This document shows positions 1 to 9,341 of a stretch of DNA of 64,000 nucleotides, piece by piece. A program made the translations under genes and the position numbers. This stretch comes from Durusdinium trenchii (Eukaryota; Sar; Dinophyceae; Suessiales; Symbiodiniaceae). Under the pieces are notes generated by a model. It did no database searches and was not told the DNA's origin. It saw only the letters and a program-made list of their open reading frames with translations. The stretch is from NCBI GenBank assembly GCA_963970005.1, contig CAXAMN010008635.1, positions 171,851 through 235,850 of the forward strand, in the 5' to 3' direction. Each line of letters begins with the position of its first letter. The stretch's first letter is position 1.

Positions 1-13
1 GGGGGGGGGGGGG
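1..13. repeat. G13 homopolymer at window edge
   Basis: Thirteen G residues open the window, directly after the TGA stop of the minus-strand frame that follows. It could be a true homopolymer or a contig-edge artefact; sequence to the left would decide. Confidence 0.8.
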
Positions 14-21
14 TTGATTAA

Positions 22-1584
22 TCAAGAGTCTACATTAATAAACTTGTAGGTCTTCTTGTAATAACCTGGGGGAAATCGGTACATGGGTTGCTTAACCCCT
101 TGCACTATATCCGGCATATAGCGGGAGCACCGTGACCAGAATTCCGGGAGGATAGCTGCCCATGCCCTGAGAGCTCCGTCGGAGATGTTACCCTCATCGG
201 GAGTCTCAGCCCAAGCGTCCGCATGATGAACTACGTACTTATACCATTCAGGGTAGTCCTTCCGCGCTAACAGCGGTTTCACGAACGACAATTGGTAGGT
301 CCTACCAACTCGACGGTACGTGAGGGTTGACAGGTGACTCGCAATGAGATCACAAGTGATCGCGTACTTTTTGTCTGCTTGTTCAAATTGGTGCTTCTGG
401 CCTCCCCTTGCCCCGCGCGTGCGCTTGGGTTGTGGATCGACGGCCGTTGAAGCTGGTTGAGATGCCTCCGCGCTCGGCGCGGTTTCCTCATCACCCACGT
501 CCACCTCCTGCTCACCTTTGACTACGGGCTCCGGCTGGTCGACTATATCGTCGTCGAGGTCCTCGTCTCCGTAATCCACCGCCTCCTCATCGAACACTGG
601 ATCAGTGGCCAGCGAATCGAATTGTGTGGGGTGATAATGGGTATGCAGTGGTGGTAGGCCTACCGAGGCTGTTGAGGGATCAGCGAACTCTTCAACTTCC
701 TCTTCTTTAGTGGTCGGCTCTATCTTTGGTGGGCCTAATAGGGAGAAGGCATCGAAGGGCGGTTCCTCGGCGTTATCGGGGCCTAACGAATCGTCCTGAG
801 CGTCCGAGACCTCTCCGCGCGAAGCAGCGGTTCCGGTCTGGAGCTCTGCTTCGATGGGAGGGGTTTCGGCGTTAGATGCACCAAGGGTGCTGGTTTCAAA
901 TGGCAACTCTTTGGTGGTTGGCTCTGCAACGAGGTCTTGTTGATTCTCCTCAAGTTCTTCCGCACCGGCGGTTACAGAACCGGGCGGTGTGAAGGTGGGT
1001 TGTGATGAGGAGATGCCTGTTGCGACCCGGGGAGCAAGAAGAGGATCGGCGTCTGGTGCCTCTTCGAGCTCTTGGTCCGTGGTCTCCGCGCTAGGCGCGG
1101 TTCCAACCACTTCCTCAGGGGAGGCGAGTGCCTCTTGATCGTGAGGATCCCCAGCAAGCGCCGTGGCTGGTGCTGCAGCTGAGGCGGCGCCGGTTGCTTG
1201 CGGCTGGGGGTTGACTCGGCCCATCGGTGGTCTGCGAAGGTACGAAAAGCGTGCCGCGATGGACCACTCGACGGGGTCGAGTGTTGCCTGTAGCTCAGAG
1301 CTACGGCTGATAACCAATTGAGTGAACAATCCAGGTGGGACGTAGGGGAACGCCCAGCTTATTCTATCAACAGGTAAGTGATAAAAGAAATAAGCTAAAT
1401 CCCTGGATGCCCTATCTATATTAATGGGTGTGCGGGGCGAGTCGGACGGACGAGACCCCGTTGCACGAGAGTGAGCCGAACGAACGAAGGCACGGCGGCG
1501 AACGAACAAACGGAAGGCAAGCGAAGAGTGCGGAAGCGAAAGCGACAAAAGGGGTACCGGCCACAGGCCAGAAACACCCGGCAC
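22..1584 (-). CDS. Unrecognised acidic protein, long single open frame
   Basis: Not recognised. A 520-codon open frame ends at a TGA next to the window edge. The open frame begins with GTG; the first ATG is at 1222-1224 (about residue 121). Sequence upstream of that ATG, from about 1415, already reads like protein (for example DRISWAFPYVPPGLF), so the true start lies upstream or in an earlier exon; an AG acceptor-like site sits near 1418. Visible order: an N-terminal globular block (about residues 60-125), a central low-complexity linker rich in Glu, Pro, Thr and Ala with loosely repeated blocks (EPTTKE occurs twice), and a C-terminal block of about 115 residues rich in Tyr and Trp (DYPEWYKYVVHHADAW). 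G+C is visibly higher than in the non-coding DNA that follows. Absence of introns over 1.4 kb is unusual here and may mean a retroposed copy or a mobile-element protein. Confidence 0.6.
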   Translation of the reverse strand: MPGVSGLWPVPLLSLSLPHSSLAFRLFVRRRAFVRSAHSRATGSRPSDSPRTPINIDRASRDLAYFFYHLPVDRISWAFPYVPPGLFTQLVISRSSELQATLDPVEWSIAARFSYLRRPPMGRVNPQPQATGAASAAAPATALAGDPHDQEALASPEEVVGTAPSAETTDQELEEAPDADPLLAPRVATGISSSQPTFTPPGSVTAGAEELEENQQDLVAEPTTKELPFETSTLGASNAETPPIEAELQTGTAASRGEVSDAQDDSLGPDNAEEPPFDAFSLLGPPKIEPTTKEEEVEEFADPSTASVGLPPLHTHYHPTQFDSLATDPVFDEEAVDYGDEDLDDDIVDQPEPVVKGEQEVDVGDEETAPSAEASQPASTAVDPQPKRTRGARGGQKHQFEQADKKYAITCDLIASHLSTLTYRRVGRTYQLSFVKPLLARKDYPEWYKYVVHHADAWAETPDEGNISDGALRAWAAILPEFWSRCSRYMPDIVQGVKQPMYRFPPGYYKKTYKFINVDS

Positions 1585-1617
1585 CCTTCGGAAACAGCAC
1601 GGGAACGCGCTTGTTTC

Positions 1618-1638
1618 CTTGAGCCAAATTGTAACGGT
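1618..1638 (-). other. Possible relict spliced-leader tail
   Basis: On the minus strand, 1628 to 1618 reads TTTGGCTCAAG, identical to the last 11 bases of the dinoflagellate spliced leader known from the literature. The next bases upstream (to about 1638) keep only scattered agreement. It lies about 35 bases upstream of the 520-codon open frame and on the same strand. Relict leaders mark genes that were copied back from trans-spliced mRNA. A chance 11-base match in 64 kb on two strands is possible but not common. Confidence 0.4.
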
Positions 1639-1639
1639 T

Positions 1640-2360
1640 GGATATACACATTTGTGACATCTTGTGACCCGTAGCTAAATAGATAGACATGTACAAGTAG
1701 TGAATAGCTGTTACATACTAGGGGTCCTCAAAAAATGACTTTGTTACAGCTAATTAGAACTTCAAGACCTGCAAAAAAAATAGTATACAGTATTATAATA
1801 TGTTTTAAGTTTCACTGCGTCGTTATAAACATGCAAATAGCGTCTACTCTCCCCGCCCCCCGCTCTCACCCCTCTCCCCCTTCTCCCCCGCATCAATAGC
1901 GCCCAACATCACACCACATGCACAGTAACATGCACGAAAGCTCGCAGCCAAATATCAACACATCTGCTATATAATTATGGCATATTATGGCAATAATAGC
2001 AACTGATTTAGAGTGTCAAGTGGCGTGCTTTGCGCAGCAGATCTCAAGGTCAGAAAGGCAACATGTGTCGCAGGCCCAAGCCACAACGCCAAGGGCATGG
2101 CATGCGTCACTGACACATGCTGCTCCTAGCTGTACCAGTACTTGTTCATGCAAGACTTGTGGTGTGTGACCAAACTAGCTACGAAAAGGCTGCACCTGGA
2201 GAGCTCAAACACAAAACAAAGTCAGTAGACAAAAGAATTGCCAAATGACCAAATGCCTTTGGATGCATCTATATACTGAGTCCTTCTAACTGGGTTCTTT
2301 CCTTTCATGCGAGCAAACGCTTGATTGATAAGGCCAGAAAGATACTGCAGGTGAGCATCC
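1640..2360. other. Intergenic; C/T-rich tract, no gene seen
   Basis: No frame here has protein-like composition. About 1845-1892 is a C-rich pyrimidine tract of CCCC and CTCTCC runs. The rest is A+T-rich unique sequence. Confidence 0.6.
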
Positions 2361-2369
2361 ATGAAAATT

Positions 2370-3590
2370 CTATGGCAATTGCAAGAGACACTGTGTTTCC
2401 ATGCATTGTGCACTTGCGCTTTGCAGACATTGAAGTGTGGCCTCGGGCTTGAGTTCTGCTTCTCCGTTGTCCTGTCCCGCTTCCTCCTTACTCTGCGGAA
2501 CCTGCCCGCTGTCCTTTCCCTGAGACTCTCCTTCGGGCGAATCCACATTCGGCTGGCTGTCTTCTTTCTCGACGTCTTCTCTCTGAAGACCATCAACCTC
2601 ATCGTCGTCATAGTCTACTTCCTCTTCGGGCGTTTCCTCTCTCTTCTGAAACGCTTCGTTCTCTCGCTTCTCTTCTTTCTTCACTTCTTCTTTCGTCGGT
2701 TCTTCCTTTTTCAGTTCTTCTTTCTTCTGTTCTTCCTTCTTTGTTTCTTCTCTCGCTTCGTTCTTCCGGACTTCTGGCTCTTCTTTCAGTTCTTTCTGTT
2801 TCGGGTCTTCCTTTTCTTTGTGCTCTCCCAATCTTGCATGGTTTCCTTGGTTTCCTCGTCGGTCTGGAGGTGGGGTAAGAGGCACAGGCAACCTTACAGG
2901 CCTTCGGGGAACACTCTGAGTTTGTGGAAGGGGCGGGGCTCCTGGTGTGGATGAGGCTGCGGGGAGAGGTGCAGGAAGTTGAACAGGCAGCTTTGTTGCA
3001 CGTTCTTCCTCTTGGACAGCTGGCCCTTCCGCAAAGCGTTCCGCAGCTTTGCGTTCCGCGGCTTTGCGTTCTGGTGGTGCAGTTTGTAGCACACTGTAGG
3101 ATTTATCGGATTTATCAGCGACTTCCATTGGACCTTCCGGAAGTGCTGAAGTTCTTTCTGGGGCTTTCTGCCGTTCCTCATTCTCCTGCTTCTCTAGATT
3201 CTCCGTCACTCTCGGCAAGCTTTCTTGGATATCTTGTCTCTTTGGGCTCTTCTCTTTCCCTTCTTTCACTTGTTCGGGCTGTGTCAATTCCATCTCAGGT
3301 TCGGGTGGGCCTGGTGGGCTTGGGCCGCTGGGTGGACTTGGTGGCGGCATTGCTGGCATCGCTGGAGGCATCGCTGGTGGCATCGCCGGGCCAAGCGTTG
3401 CTGGGGCTGGGGCTGGAGCTTGCGGAACGACTGGAGGGACTGGTGTTGGTAGATTTGGACCCTGCGGAAACTCTGGAGGCCCATGTGGAGCTGGTTGAAG
3501 CCCAGGAAGCTCAATTTGAGGAGGGCTGGGTTTCACAAACTCCGGCGCTACTTGCTGCGAACGTCGCAATCTTCCAATGGGCGCCGCCAT
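2370..3590 (-). CDS. Disordered Pro-rich / Lys-Glu-rich protein (first exon)
   Basis: Not assigned to a family. An ATG-initiated frame of 406 codons starts at 3590 with MAAPIGRLRRSQQ. Residues about 20-100 are Pro-rich with MPPAMPPAM repeats; about 100-230 carry KAAERKAAER and other charged repeats; about 255-340 are Lys/Glu-rich (KKEEQKKEELKKEEP), followed by an acidic patch EEEVDYDDDEVDG. The protein is expected to be largely unstructured, with possible coiled coil in the KE tract. The last 30 residues read less convincingly, so the exon may end before the stop through a splice donor. It lies about 0.5 kb downstream of the Tudor-like gene on the same strand, as in a one-way gene cluster. 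Reverse-strand frames over the same stretch are complements of the KE codons and are less plausible. Confidence 0.6.
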   Translation of the reverse strand: MAAPIGRLRRSQQVAPEFVKPSPPQIELPGLQPAPHGPPEFPQGPNLPTPVPPVVPQAPAPAPATLGPAMPPAMPPAMPAMPPPSPPSGPSPPGPPEPEMELTQPEQVKEGKEKSPKRQDIQESLPRVTENLEKQENEERQKAPERTSALPEGPMEVADKSDKSYSVLQTAPPERKAAERKAAERFAEGPAVQEEERATKLPVQLPAPLPAASSTPGAPPLPQTQSVPRRPVRLPVPLTPPPDRRGNQGNHARLGEHKEKEDPKQKELKEEPEVRKNEAREETKKEEQKKEELKKEEPTKEEVKKEEKRENEAFQKREETPEEEVDYDDDEVDGLQREDVEKEDSQPNVDSPEGESQGKDSGQVPQSKEEAGQDNGEAELKPEATLQCLQSASAQCMETQCLLQLP

Positions 3591-3599
3591 CCTCGATGT

Positions 3600-4100
3600 C
3601 TAATGCTAAATGCCAAAAAAAAAAATGTGTCTATCTCAATTGCTTTCTTTGTACGGCCAAGTATAATTAAGCCCAGAACTTGATATCCAGGTCGCACTGT
3701 CCAAGATCCAGGCGGACTCTGGTCACCTGCTCATATATGGAAGCACTAAAAGCAAGTGCAAGGACAAGGCCTTGAGGCAAGCCTTTGCGCTCAGCCAGCG
3801 TCCAGCCGAAACACTCCAATACTCCACAGACTCACCGACCTGTGAAGAAAGAAAGATGCAAATTTGGAGAAAGTCGATTGTTGTCGATTGTGGTCAAAAA
3901 TATGTATGCCAATCTTGCTTACAGCTGGTTACCATCTAGACTTGGCCTCGTAGCGCTCCTGAGAGGCCCTCAGAGACGAACGGACCTTGAGGAAAAACGC
4001 ACCGCAATGTTGCATGCAACGAACCGCTAACATAAAGACATAAAATAACATAAGGCATCATAAAGTAGCATTGAAACAATCACAATCACGCACTTCTCTC
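3600..4100. other. Intergenic spacer between two minus-strand genes
   Basis: Lies between the ATG at 3590 and the TAG at 4107. A run of A at 3615-3624 is the only low-complexity tract. I see no further gene. Confidence 0.55.
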
Positions 4101-4106
4101 CTGGTC

Positions 4107-4950
4107 CTAGAGTTTCCATCTTCGGACCTTGTCAGCAAAAACGCCCTTCTTGCAGTCGAGGTCGTAGCAAATGTTGCCTTCCTTGAAGACATGTGCATAG
4201 CATCCACGTCAGCATCTGATGTTGCCAAACACATGAGCGAAGCTTTGGCAATAAGGGCCTGTTCGTATATCCGGATAACTGTTGTCTCCATCCATCGCTG
4301 CTTTGTCTCGCTGTAGTACTGCACCTTTGTTATATGAAAAAACAGCAGGGCGCACACAATCTCATTTCCGACCTGCCTGGTCACCTCCTTTGAAACTGCA
4401 TGCCAACGGTGGAGGAGGCACGCCAACCTCCGAGTGTGATACTTGGTGCCAAACATTCTCCATACAATCTAAAGTCACAAGAAAGGGATTGCAAGAAGCA
4501 GAAACAGGCAGTTGAACTACGAATCTCAGCCAAATACTCCATGCGAGATCGTCGCCCGAACTCCCTGGCTGACTTGTCGACTGCAAATAGTTTCGCATTT
4601 CTCCCACTTGTCGACACAAAGCTTGGCCTTGAAAATCGGTGCCATAGTGGCACTGCCAGGAACCTGTAGAGAGCTGAGAAAGCAAATGTTTTCAAGCATG
4701 AGTTCTGTAATGTTCTGTACCCCCAGTCAGCTCTGCAGGCTTTGCGCAAAGGTTGCAACCTCCAACCTATGATCGACCCTGACTTTACACTTTGTGGTTA
4801 TTTTCTTGAATGCTCTTGAATGCACCGGAGATCGGTGAAGATCGGTCAGTCGTTAAGCAGCTCAACATGTTCCGACGTCTGGCCTTTCGCACTCTGCTCA
4901 AAGGAGCCCCCGGTTTCACACTGAGGTCGCAAGTCTTGGCCTCACTCTCA
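4107..4950 (-). CDS. Gene with two Tudor/SH3-like modules (3' part, several exons)
   Basis: Two copies of a small module can be read. The downstream copy is split by an intron: 4324 to about 4262 encodes VQYYSETKQRWMETTVIRI, and after an AAG acceptor 4181 to 4107 encodes EGNICYDLDCKKGVFADKVR and then a TAG stop. The upstream copy shows its second half at about 4950-4884, TCDLSVKPGAPLSRVRKA, ending at a GC-type donor. The pattern (hydrophobic-x-Y-W/Y-S, then W, then YDLxxK, then VR) resembles Tudor/Agenet-like beta barrels and recurs at 10.7-10.9 kb. Such folds usually bind modified peptides or nucleic acid; that role is inference. Candidate connecting exons lie between 4400 and 4640 but all three frames there are open. 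The 5' end was not located. Confidence 0.5.
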
Positions 4951-4999
4951 GGATGAGCAAGCCACACAAAGATCACAAAACACTACACTGCAAAATCAA

Positions 5000-6430
5000 T
5001 TATTAACAAATTGTATATATATATACATATGTGTGTAAATTCAGATCGCACACTGTAGCCTTGCAACATTATTGTCATACAAGGTCCATGTTGAATGGGA
5101 CCAAGGAAAAGCGATGCTAAAAAGCAAAAAGAAAGGCAACGGCGAGTTGCAGTAAGAGAAAGTAGACAAAACGAAAATGTTGTTTTCGTTCGACGATTCA
5201 AACCAAGCATATTATTGACACTCCAGACCTCCAGACCTGTTTGGCCTTTGGGGCTGCCTCTTGTGGCAATAGCTATACATCATGGCCTCTGCGTGGAGGT
5301 GTTCAACCTTGGATTCACACGCTGAAAGCATTGAAGATTCATCTTTGAGTTTGGCGGCTCTCAATTTTCACGATGGGCAATGACAGAACTTTTGATGAAT
5401 TTTGAGGGTTGAGGCTAATTCCTTTTGGAGAACCAAGTTCATGTGATTTCGTTTGAACGCATTTCACACCTCAGTGCTCGAGTTACATTCAAGTCACAAT
5501 GGCAGGCATCCAACGTTGAGATGTCACACTCCAATATTCCACTTGCTCCCCGACCTTTCAGTTTCAACGATGCATGCAGAATTTGTTACTTTTTTCAGGT
5601 CTTCGAATGAAAAATATTACAAGCTGAGGTTGGCGCTGCGTATTCAACATGTGGATTCCGTAAGCGATCTGCTGGCACACCCTTTTTGCAATTCAGGTCA
5701 TATATGACAGCGCCCTCCTAGCGGGACTTTGCGGTTGCAGCAACACTCTGCTAGCACACACCGCGTCAGGCGCAAGTGAACGACCTTGATTGAACATAAT
5801 TGACCCCATCCTTATCATGCCGCTCCTCGACCTAAGATATATCTGGATGCAAGAGTTCCGGAGTCAGCGCCATGCAGAACAAACACAAGTGCTGCCAGGT
5901 GACCACTGCATCAATCCATCCTTTCCTGGTCTCGCTAAAATATTGGACCTTCCACGTCCGAACAAGGGAATGGCAACGGCACGCGAGCTCCTTTGTTCCC
6001 CAAACAGTGTGGTCAGAGTAGGGTTCTTACAGTGGGGGCTAAGACTGGGCTTTGATCGAGGTGCTGAAAGGCGTCGTTTAGTAATTCACAGATATATATA
6101 TATATATATATAGATTACATGTATTGACCATCGAGATCATCAAAGTGCGTCTTGACTGCTCAAGTTCGCACAAACTACTGGGCCCCAGCGGGCGCTTTCC
6201 TCGACTGCACTGTCGTTGCTGTGACGCGCGCATTCTCGGATTTGGTGGTCACTTGTCGTGGCAAGCGCAATGGAATGGCTTTGGTGGCTTGAAATTGACT
6301 TCCGTGGCAAGCGCAGGAGCTCGGAACCTATTTACTTTGATGATCTTTGATGCACATTCCAAAACGCAACCCTCGTTCGATACCACTTCCTCCAACCTCT
6401 GCACACGGACCACATGTCCAAAGTTCATGC
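5000..6430. other. No convincing gene; (TA)n at 6091-6113
   Basis: Short frames only. A plus-strand ATG frame at 5095-5325 begins with a basic stretch (MGPRKSDAKKQKERQRRVAV) and could be a small exon but has nothing to support it. A TA dinucleotide tract lies at 6091-6113. Confidence 0.45.
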
Positions 6431-6439
6431 TCCACTGCG

Positions 6440-6640
6440 ACTCAAACAACATCAGAGTGCGCCAAAGACCACCACCAAGTCCAAGACGACATTTTGATGT
6501 TGTCTTTGGAATGTGTTTGCTGTGTTGGCTGCTCGATGTGAATGTTGATGCGCAGATTTCGCGGCAGGCGCTGCACTTGTAAACTTTGAAGCGCAGATTT
6601 AGCAACAACGCGGCCTTTTGTGAAACTTGAGGCCCAGATG
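6440..6640 (-). repeat. Degenerate copies of the 25.4-25.9 kb tandem repeat
   Basis: Phrases seen in the array at 25.4-25.9 kb recur in decayed form here and just upstream (6405-6640): CCACATGTCCAAA, CACCACCAAGTCCA, and on the opposite strand GCGCAGATTTCGCGGCAGGCGCTG. Unit order is scrambled. No protein is implied. Confidence 0.4.
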
Positions 6641-7227
6641 TCTTTAGCCAAAAAGTTCCAACTATCAGATGGAACTACGTTCCGTTTTCTCCTCGGAGTC
6701 TGCTGGCCTTGCTTTGGGGCTGTCCGTTGTTCTCTTGCTTCAACAACCTTCTTCTACCCAGTCGTTCCAGCCCCTGCCGCCTCTCAAACTCCTCAACTGC
6801 TTGGGCGGGCGTTTGCCAAGGTGTTCTAGCCCAAGGCAGCAGCGGACACTCGCGGGGTCAAAGCTCCAACTTCATCACATCTTCTCCATTCTCGTCCTAA
6901 GCAAGTGGTTCCTCAAGTCGGACAGCTGGCCGTACGCTCGGACGGGAACATTTTCGAATTGAAACAGGGCGCTCGCGACGATCATGATGCCCGAAATGCC
7001 CGTGGCCACAAGCCCCCGAAGGCGATGAGAGGACGGATTCCTCTTGAGCGAAAATGGCCCACCACCCATGGCCATCCACCCGCCCTCAGAGCAACCTATA
7101 TTGTCCCAAAATGAAAGTCATGAAAACTCACGCTTATGCTTCGCTTCTGTCCTTTCACTTATTTCAAGAAAAGAGTTGCGAATTCTTGAGGGGTGACAGG
7201 TGAAGTGAATGGGGCAGGTTAGAGCCG

Positions 7228-7365
7228 GATTCGGAAACTAATCGGCTAAAACTGGCATTCTGCAACTAGGGTTCTGAAACTTGGATCCTGAAACTGGGAT
7301 TCTCTGAAGCTGGAAAATGGGATTCTGCAACTGGCGTTCTGAAACAAACATTCTGAATTGCAATT
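7228..7365 (+). repeat. Minisatellite, unit near GATTCTGAAACTGG
   Basis: About eight imperfect units of 14-16 bases: GATTCGGAAACTA, CATTCTGCAACTA, GTTCTGAAACTTG, GATCCTGAAACTGG, GATTCTGCAACTGG and others. The same unit returns in reverse orientation at 8866-8916. Confidence 0.7.
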
Positions 7366-7571
7366 CCCACGAACGCAGCTCCCCCCCTCATCAAAGCTGG
7401 CGTCAGCTGCAGCCCGAAGATTGTCTGACTCGTTCCCCGCCAACCTGCCGCACCCACCCCTTCTGTTGCTTTTGCTTGGATGCTTGGGCCCAGAGATGGC
7501 CTTTCAATCCATCTGCCCGTTGATCAGTCCGGCATCAGAGGGGACAAAGGTTGTCTGTGAAGATTCCCAGG

Positions 7572-8640
7572 TCAAAGCCTTGCGGCCACTAGTTGCCACA
7601 ATCCCAGATGACTGAGATTGTCCATAGGCCGTTCAATCTCCATGGAATGGCCAGGTGGCCCTGCTTGGATTCTGTCTCGATCGTTTTTTGAATTTGTGGT
7701 GTAGGCCGCAGAGCGCCGAAACGGATGATGGGGCTGCGCTGCGTGAGGAGAGTCATGATACGCTGCAATGCATGGATCGCCTGTTGGAGTGTCAGGGCAT
7801 AATCCTTGTGGGGCTCCAAGCTTTTGGAAAGGCATAGGTGTCGTTTGAGCCACGATGACCATGTACTTCATCTTGATCAGCCTTTGGGCCACCTCCTGAT
7901 TGGCTGCGGTGTGCTGGAGTTTCAGCAGGCGACCGCAGGGCTTCCAGTAGGGTCTTCAAGGTGATCCTCAAGGGCAGGGGTCGTTCCTCGACAGGTGTCT
8001 GACGCCATGCTTGAATCCTGCTGAGGACCTGTGGCAGAATTGTGCCCGGGCCATTGGAAAAAAATCATTGGCCCCGGCGTTATTCCACATGGTGGATCTT
8101 GGCCTCTTTGAGGGATTCTTGATCCACGGCCATCCATTGCTGTCAGGGCATTCATCTCCTTCACCTACTGAGTCCTCGGCCATGGTGCCCGTGATGGAGG
8201 ATGACAAGTAGAGCTGAGATCTGGAGAGGTACACAGCATTCGACGGCTGCAGTCTCATGCGGCGGCAAGCAGAGCATGTTTTGGCGCGCTTCTAATACAA
8301 TTTCAAGTACTGATAGCGCAGAGCTCCCCTGTTTGGCATGATGTTGCCACAGACGAATGCGCAGTGTTTGAGGTTCATTAGTGTGTGTGTGAACATACCC
8401 TTAGCCAGCCAGCCAAGTGTCGAAGTCCGGGTAGGCCAGCGCAACTGCAGGGTTGAGTGCCATGAGATCCAGTTTGAGAGCGTGGCTGAGTATGCTGTCC
8501 TCTGAAGCCTCCTGCAGCTTGAAGAGATCGTGGTGAACAATGAGAGCACGCTGGGAGTAGACCGTGCAGACGTGGTCCCTTTGATGAACTCCGCAGTGCG
8601 CTGCAATGTCACTCAGCATATCTTGTCAGGTCTCTCCAGC
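7572..8640 (-). pseudogene. Decayed LINE-like retroelement fragment
   Basis: Several short minus-strand frames follow one another with shifts between them. The clearest, 8619-8401, starts MLSDIAAHCGVHQRDHVCTV and ends FDTWLAG before a stop. Composition (His, Cys, short helices) resembles the C-terminal parts of dinoflagellate LINE proteins, also seen at 26 and 50 kb. No reverse-transcriptase motif survives. The piece lies between inverted copies of the GATTCTG minisatellite. Assignment rests on resemblance, not on a search. Confidence 0.35.
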
Positions 8641-8657
8641 CATCACTGTGATCCTGG

Positions 8658-8891
8658 TTGAGGTGTTTCAGGAGCGAGGCTCCAAAGAAGAAGGAGAAGA
8701 AGACGGCAGAAACAGAAGTAGAAGAGGCTCCAAAGAAGACAAAGCCAGAGAAGATGGCAGAAGCAGAGGGAGAGGTGGTTGCAGTGACTGCAGAGTTGAC
8801 TAGTCTCCTCATCAGTTTTAGGCCAGACAGAATCATGGAGTGGTTCTTAGCAGCTGTGGCATATTGCGGAATCCCAGTTGCGGAATCCTGA
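8658..8891 (+). CDS. Lys/Glu-rich short frame, doubtful exon
   Basis: A 77-codon plus-strand frame with EAPKKKEKKTAETEVEEAPK and KKTKPEKMAEAEGEVV, then a hydrophobic end. The duplicated EAPKK block could be a charged tail of a real protein. The purine-rich DNA would give charged residues in any frame, so support is weak. Confidence 0.2.
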   Translation: MRCFRSEAPKKKEKKTAETEVEEAPKKTKPEKMAEAEGEVVAVTAELTSLLISFRPDRIMEWFLAAVAYCGIPVAES

Positions 8892-8916
8892 CAGTTGCAG
8901 AATCTTGACAGTTGAG
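8866..8916 (-). repeat. Inverted copy of the GATTCTG minisatellite
   Basis: Three units readable on the minus strand as GATTCTGCAACTGTCAG, GATTCCGCAACTGG and GATTCCGCAATA. They match the plus-strand array at 7228-7365. Confidence 0.6.
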
Positions 8917-8964
8917 CTTCGGCCAAAACGTATGATTTAAATTCAACCTCTATGCCGTATCAAG

Positions 8965-9110
8965 TTCTTACGCTTGTGCTTGCACGTCGCTTACGCTACC
9001 ACAGTTTTAGCTTACGTGAGGCCTTGGCTAACAAAACACTTACGCAAAGCTTACGCCATGAGACAACTATGATTCCGACAGGTTCCCCCAAAAAGGATTT
9101 GCTTACGCAG
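8965..9110 (+). repeat. CTTACGC motif cluster
   Basis: The heptamer CTTACGC or GCTTACG occurs about seven times in 145 bases with irregular spacing (for example GCTTACGCTACC, ACTTACGCAAAGCTTACGCC). A weaker run with CTCACGCTTATGC lies near 7125. Confidence 0.55.
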
Positions 9111-9140
9111 CAAGACATTTTTCCATGAGCCAGCCACATC

Positions 9141-9341
9141 TCAAGATCCACTTGATGACGACGAGGATGAAGACCATGCAGAAGAAGATGAAGGCGAGGA
9201 TGGAGCAGCGGCAGTATCAAATGTTTGCTCTTTTTGGCGCCTCACAAATGACATTTGCCTTCGCCTCTTGGCTGCTTGTCGGCTCACAGCACGGGCTTTA
9301 GCAGAGAGCTTGTCTTCGATGGACCTTTTTGGCCGTGGCAT
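9141..9341 (-). CDS. Small basic, Ser-tailed protein, unrecognised
   Basis: An ATG frame of 66 codons. Residues 1-45 are strongly basic (MPRPKRSIEDKLSAKARAVS then RQAAKRRRQMSF), like a nuclear or DNA-binding segment; the last 20 are almost all Ser with Ala and Pro. It overlaps the end of the frame at 9284-9868 in another phase, so one of the two may end earlier by splicing. It could be the first exon of a gene or part of the same mobile element. Confidence 0.3.
   Translation of the reverse strand: MPRPKRSIEDKLSAKARAVSRQAAKRRRQMSFVRRQKEQTFDTAAAPSSPSSSSAWSSSSSSSSGS

Noticed and set aside
2361..2954. 197-codon plus frame rich in Phe and Leu
   Set aside because: It is the complement of the Lys/Glu codons of the minus-strand gene at 2370-3590.
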